NCBI GenBank assembly: GCA_040752395.1
Contig: JBFMHD010000186.1
Location: forward strand, 1 to 5,542
Direction of reading: 5' to 3'
DNA length: 5,542 bases
DNA from: JBFMHD01 sp040752395 [NCBI: Candidatus Hydrogenedentota bacterium]
GTDB lineage: Bacteria > JBFMHD01
Positions 4,767 to 5,542 of this stretch are shown here, one piece after another. The stretch's first letter is position 1. Each line of letters begins with the position of its first letter. The notes below the pieces were generated by a model. The model did not search any database. It was not told the origin of the DNA and worked only from the letters and a program-made list of their open reading frames with translations. The translations under genes were made by a program, and so were the position numbers.

Positions 4767-5423
4767 TTATTCTCGAAACTTTTTTATAATAGAGATAAAT
4801 CTTTTTAATTTTTTTGCGTCTTTGATACCTGGTTCAGATTCAACACCGCTTGCAACATCAACAGCGTATGGTTTATAAATAGCTAAAATATCCTTTATGT
4901 TATCACAATTTAAACCGCCTGCAATAATGATATTCTTATCTTTGATTATTTCATTATCTTTCAGAATCTCAAATATATTCCAATCGAAAGGTTTACCGGT
5001 ACCGCCTAATGTATTAAAAGAGCCAGAATCAAACATTATATTATTTGTATTATATTCTCTGGTTCTATGTAGAATCAATTTTATTGAATTTTTTGTATGT
5101 CTTCTCGTACCAAGATGTATGGTTTTTATAAATTGATAATCTAAGAACTGATTACAGAATTCAGGGGTCTCGAGACCTGAAAACTGTATCGTATCTATCC
5201 CTGTAAAATCAGCGATATATTTAATCGGACCGATGAACTCATTTGCGAAAACACCGACCTTGTTTATAAACGGTGGTAATTTTTTTATAATCTCTTTTGC
5301 ATCCTGAGGGTCGATGTATCGTTTTGACGATTGACAGAAGTTAAAACCCAGTGCATCAGCCCCTGCGTTTACGCAGATCAGTGCATCATCAAGATTTGTT
5401 ATGCCACAAACTTTTACTCGCAT
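4767..5423 (-). CDS. trpF: Phosphoribosylanthranilate isomerase
   Basis: The 218-residue (beta/alpha)8 protein carries out the Amadori rearrangement of phosphoribosylanthranilate in tryptophan synthesis. It starts MRVKVCGITNLDDAL with catalytic Cys6, continues with GADALGFNF and SKRYI, the catalytic acid Asp132 in 'MFDSG', then the phosphate-binding segments GGTGKPFDW (140-148), AGGL (168-171) and VDVASGVESEPG with KD (188-202). Length and motif order are those of a monofunctional TrpF; the usual 'QLHG' reads QFSG. The ATG at 5423 is preferred because it puts the KVCGIT motif at the usual position; AGAGGAG ends 2 nt before it, somewhat close. An in-frame ATG at 5442 would add MFFRGD. It is followed by the agmatinase gene instead of trpB/trpA, so the tryptophan operon is dispersed or lies elsewhere. 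Confidence 0.93.
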   Translation of the reverse strand: MRVKVCGITNLDDALICVNAGADALGFNFCQSSKRYIDPQDAKEIIKKLPPFINKVGVFANEFIGPIKYIADFTGIDTIQFSGLETPEFCNQFLDYQFIKTIHLGTRRHTKNSIKLILHRTREYNTNNIMFDSGSFNTLGGTGKPFDWNIFEILKDNEIIKDKNIIIAGGLNCDNIKDILAIYKPYAVDVASGVESEPGIKDAKKLKRFISIIKKFRE

Positions 5424-5425
5424 AT

Positions 5426-5443
5426 CTCCTCTGAAAAACATTG
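5426..5443 (-). repeat. 18-nt initiation segment, copy at trpF start
   Basis: CAATGTTTTTCAGAGGAG on the minus strand is identical to the copy at 127-110. Here the ATG inside it is in frame with trpF (MFFRGD before the Met of MRVKVCG), and the AGAGGAG serves as ribosome site for the ATG at 5423. Confidence 0.55.
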
Positions 5444-5448
5444 TAACT

Positions 5449-5482
5449 ATAATAATATCAAGTAGAAGCAAGAGGCAAGATA
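5449..5482 (-). promoter_or_regulatory. Possible promoter of trpF-agmatinase operon
   Basis: On the minus strand, TTGCCT followed after 18 bp by TATTAT lies just upstream of the initiation segment of trpF, with a TATAGT also nearby. The -35 is weak and overlaps the purine-rich repeat, so this is a tentative call. Confidence 0.25.
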
Positions 5483-5483
5483 A
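5464..5483. repeat. Direct repeat copy 2 flanking trpF-agmatinase block
   Basis: AGAAGCAAGAGGCAAGATAA, one base different from the copy at 3850-3869 in the same orientation. The two copies lie about 1.6 kb apart and enclose trpF and the agmatinase gene with nothing else complete between them. Confidence 0.5.
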
Positions 5484-5513
5484 ACAAACATCTGGTTTTT
5501 CATCCTTTGTGTA

Positions 5514-5530
5514 GAGCGCAAACCGCGCTC
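5514..5530. repeat. GC-rich hairpin at right edge
   Basis: GAGCGC and GCGCTC form a perfect 6-bp stem with loop AAACC. A second small palindrome, GAGTACTC (5533-5540), follows at once. Neither strand has a T-run after the stem, so it is not a standard intrinsic terminator; it looks more like an intergenic palindromic repeat unit cut by the window edge. Confidence 0.4.
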
Positions 5531-5542
5531 ATGAGTACTCTT

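Noticed and set aside
4897-5136. Plus-strand open frame opposite trpF
   Set aside because: It covers conserved trpF motifs on the other strand and has no start signal.
1-5542. CRISPR array, insertion sequence or integrase
   Set aside because: No regularly spaced repeats, transposase motifs or terminal inverted repeats were found on either strand.

Overview
The window is AT-rich bacterial chromosomal DNA with short intergenic gaps, Shine-Dalgarno sites of the GGAGGT type and a bacterial tRNA-Pro. Secreted or cytoplasmic glycoside hydrolases of the GH42 and GH35 types, an N-terminal 'CGPF' lectin-like domain, and toxin-antitoxin remnants are typical of uncultured anaerobic, polysaccharide-degrading lineages (for example Omnitrophota or other PVC-type groups). 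That taxonomic guess is an inference only; nothing here fixes the phylum.

Left block (1-2998, all minus strand): a sugar-utilisation operon. A promoter whose 18-bp spacer is filled exactly by a perfect LacI-family-type palindrome (2975-2992) precedes a large exported GH42-like protein. Two bases after its stop comes a short secreted protein that looks like the first half of a lectin-like domain. The end of that gene overlaps the start codon of a GH35 beta-galactosidase that runs off the left edge. The GH42-like protein keeps the Glu expected as nucleophile but has Asp-Gln where the acid/base Asn-Glu pair is expected.

Middle block (about 3000-3820): a patch of gene remnants. It holds a frameshifted, N-terminally truncated YgiT-type zinc-finger antitoxin (minus strand), an intact hicB antitoxin, a hicA toxin cut to 23 codons, a tRNA-Pro(UGG) starting 9 bases after the hicA stop, and the last ~40 codons of an ornithine/arginine/diaminopimelate-type decarboxylase starting just after the tRNA. 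The tRNA therefore sits between a gene that lost its 3' part and a gene that lost its 5' part, which suggests past recombination or deletion at the tRNA.

Right block (3888-5443, minus strand): trpF (phosphoribosylanthranilate isomerase, tryptophan synthesis) followed 9 bases later by an agmatinase-type ureohydrolase (polyamine synthesis). The decarboxylase remnant lies convergently just beyond the agmatinase gene, so a polyamine gene pair may once have existed here. A 20-bp near-identical direct repeat flanks the trpF-agmatinase block, and an 18-nt identical translation-initiation segment precedes both trpF and the GH35 gene.

No CRISPR array, transposase, integrase or LacI-family regulator gene is present in the window. 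I see no complete novel system. The strongest signals are the operator/promoter architecture, the altered GH42-like active site and the remnant junction around the tRNA.
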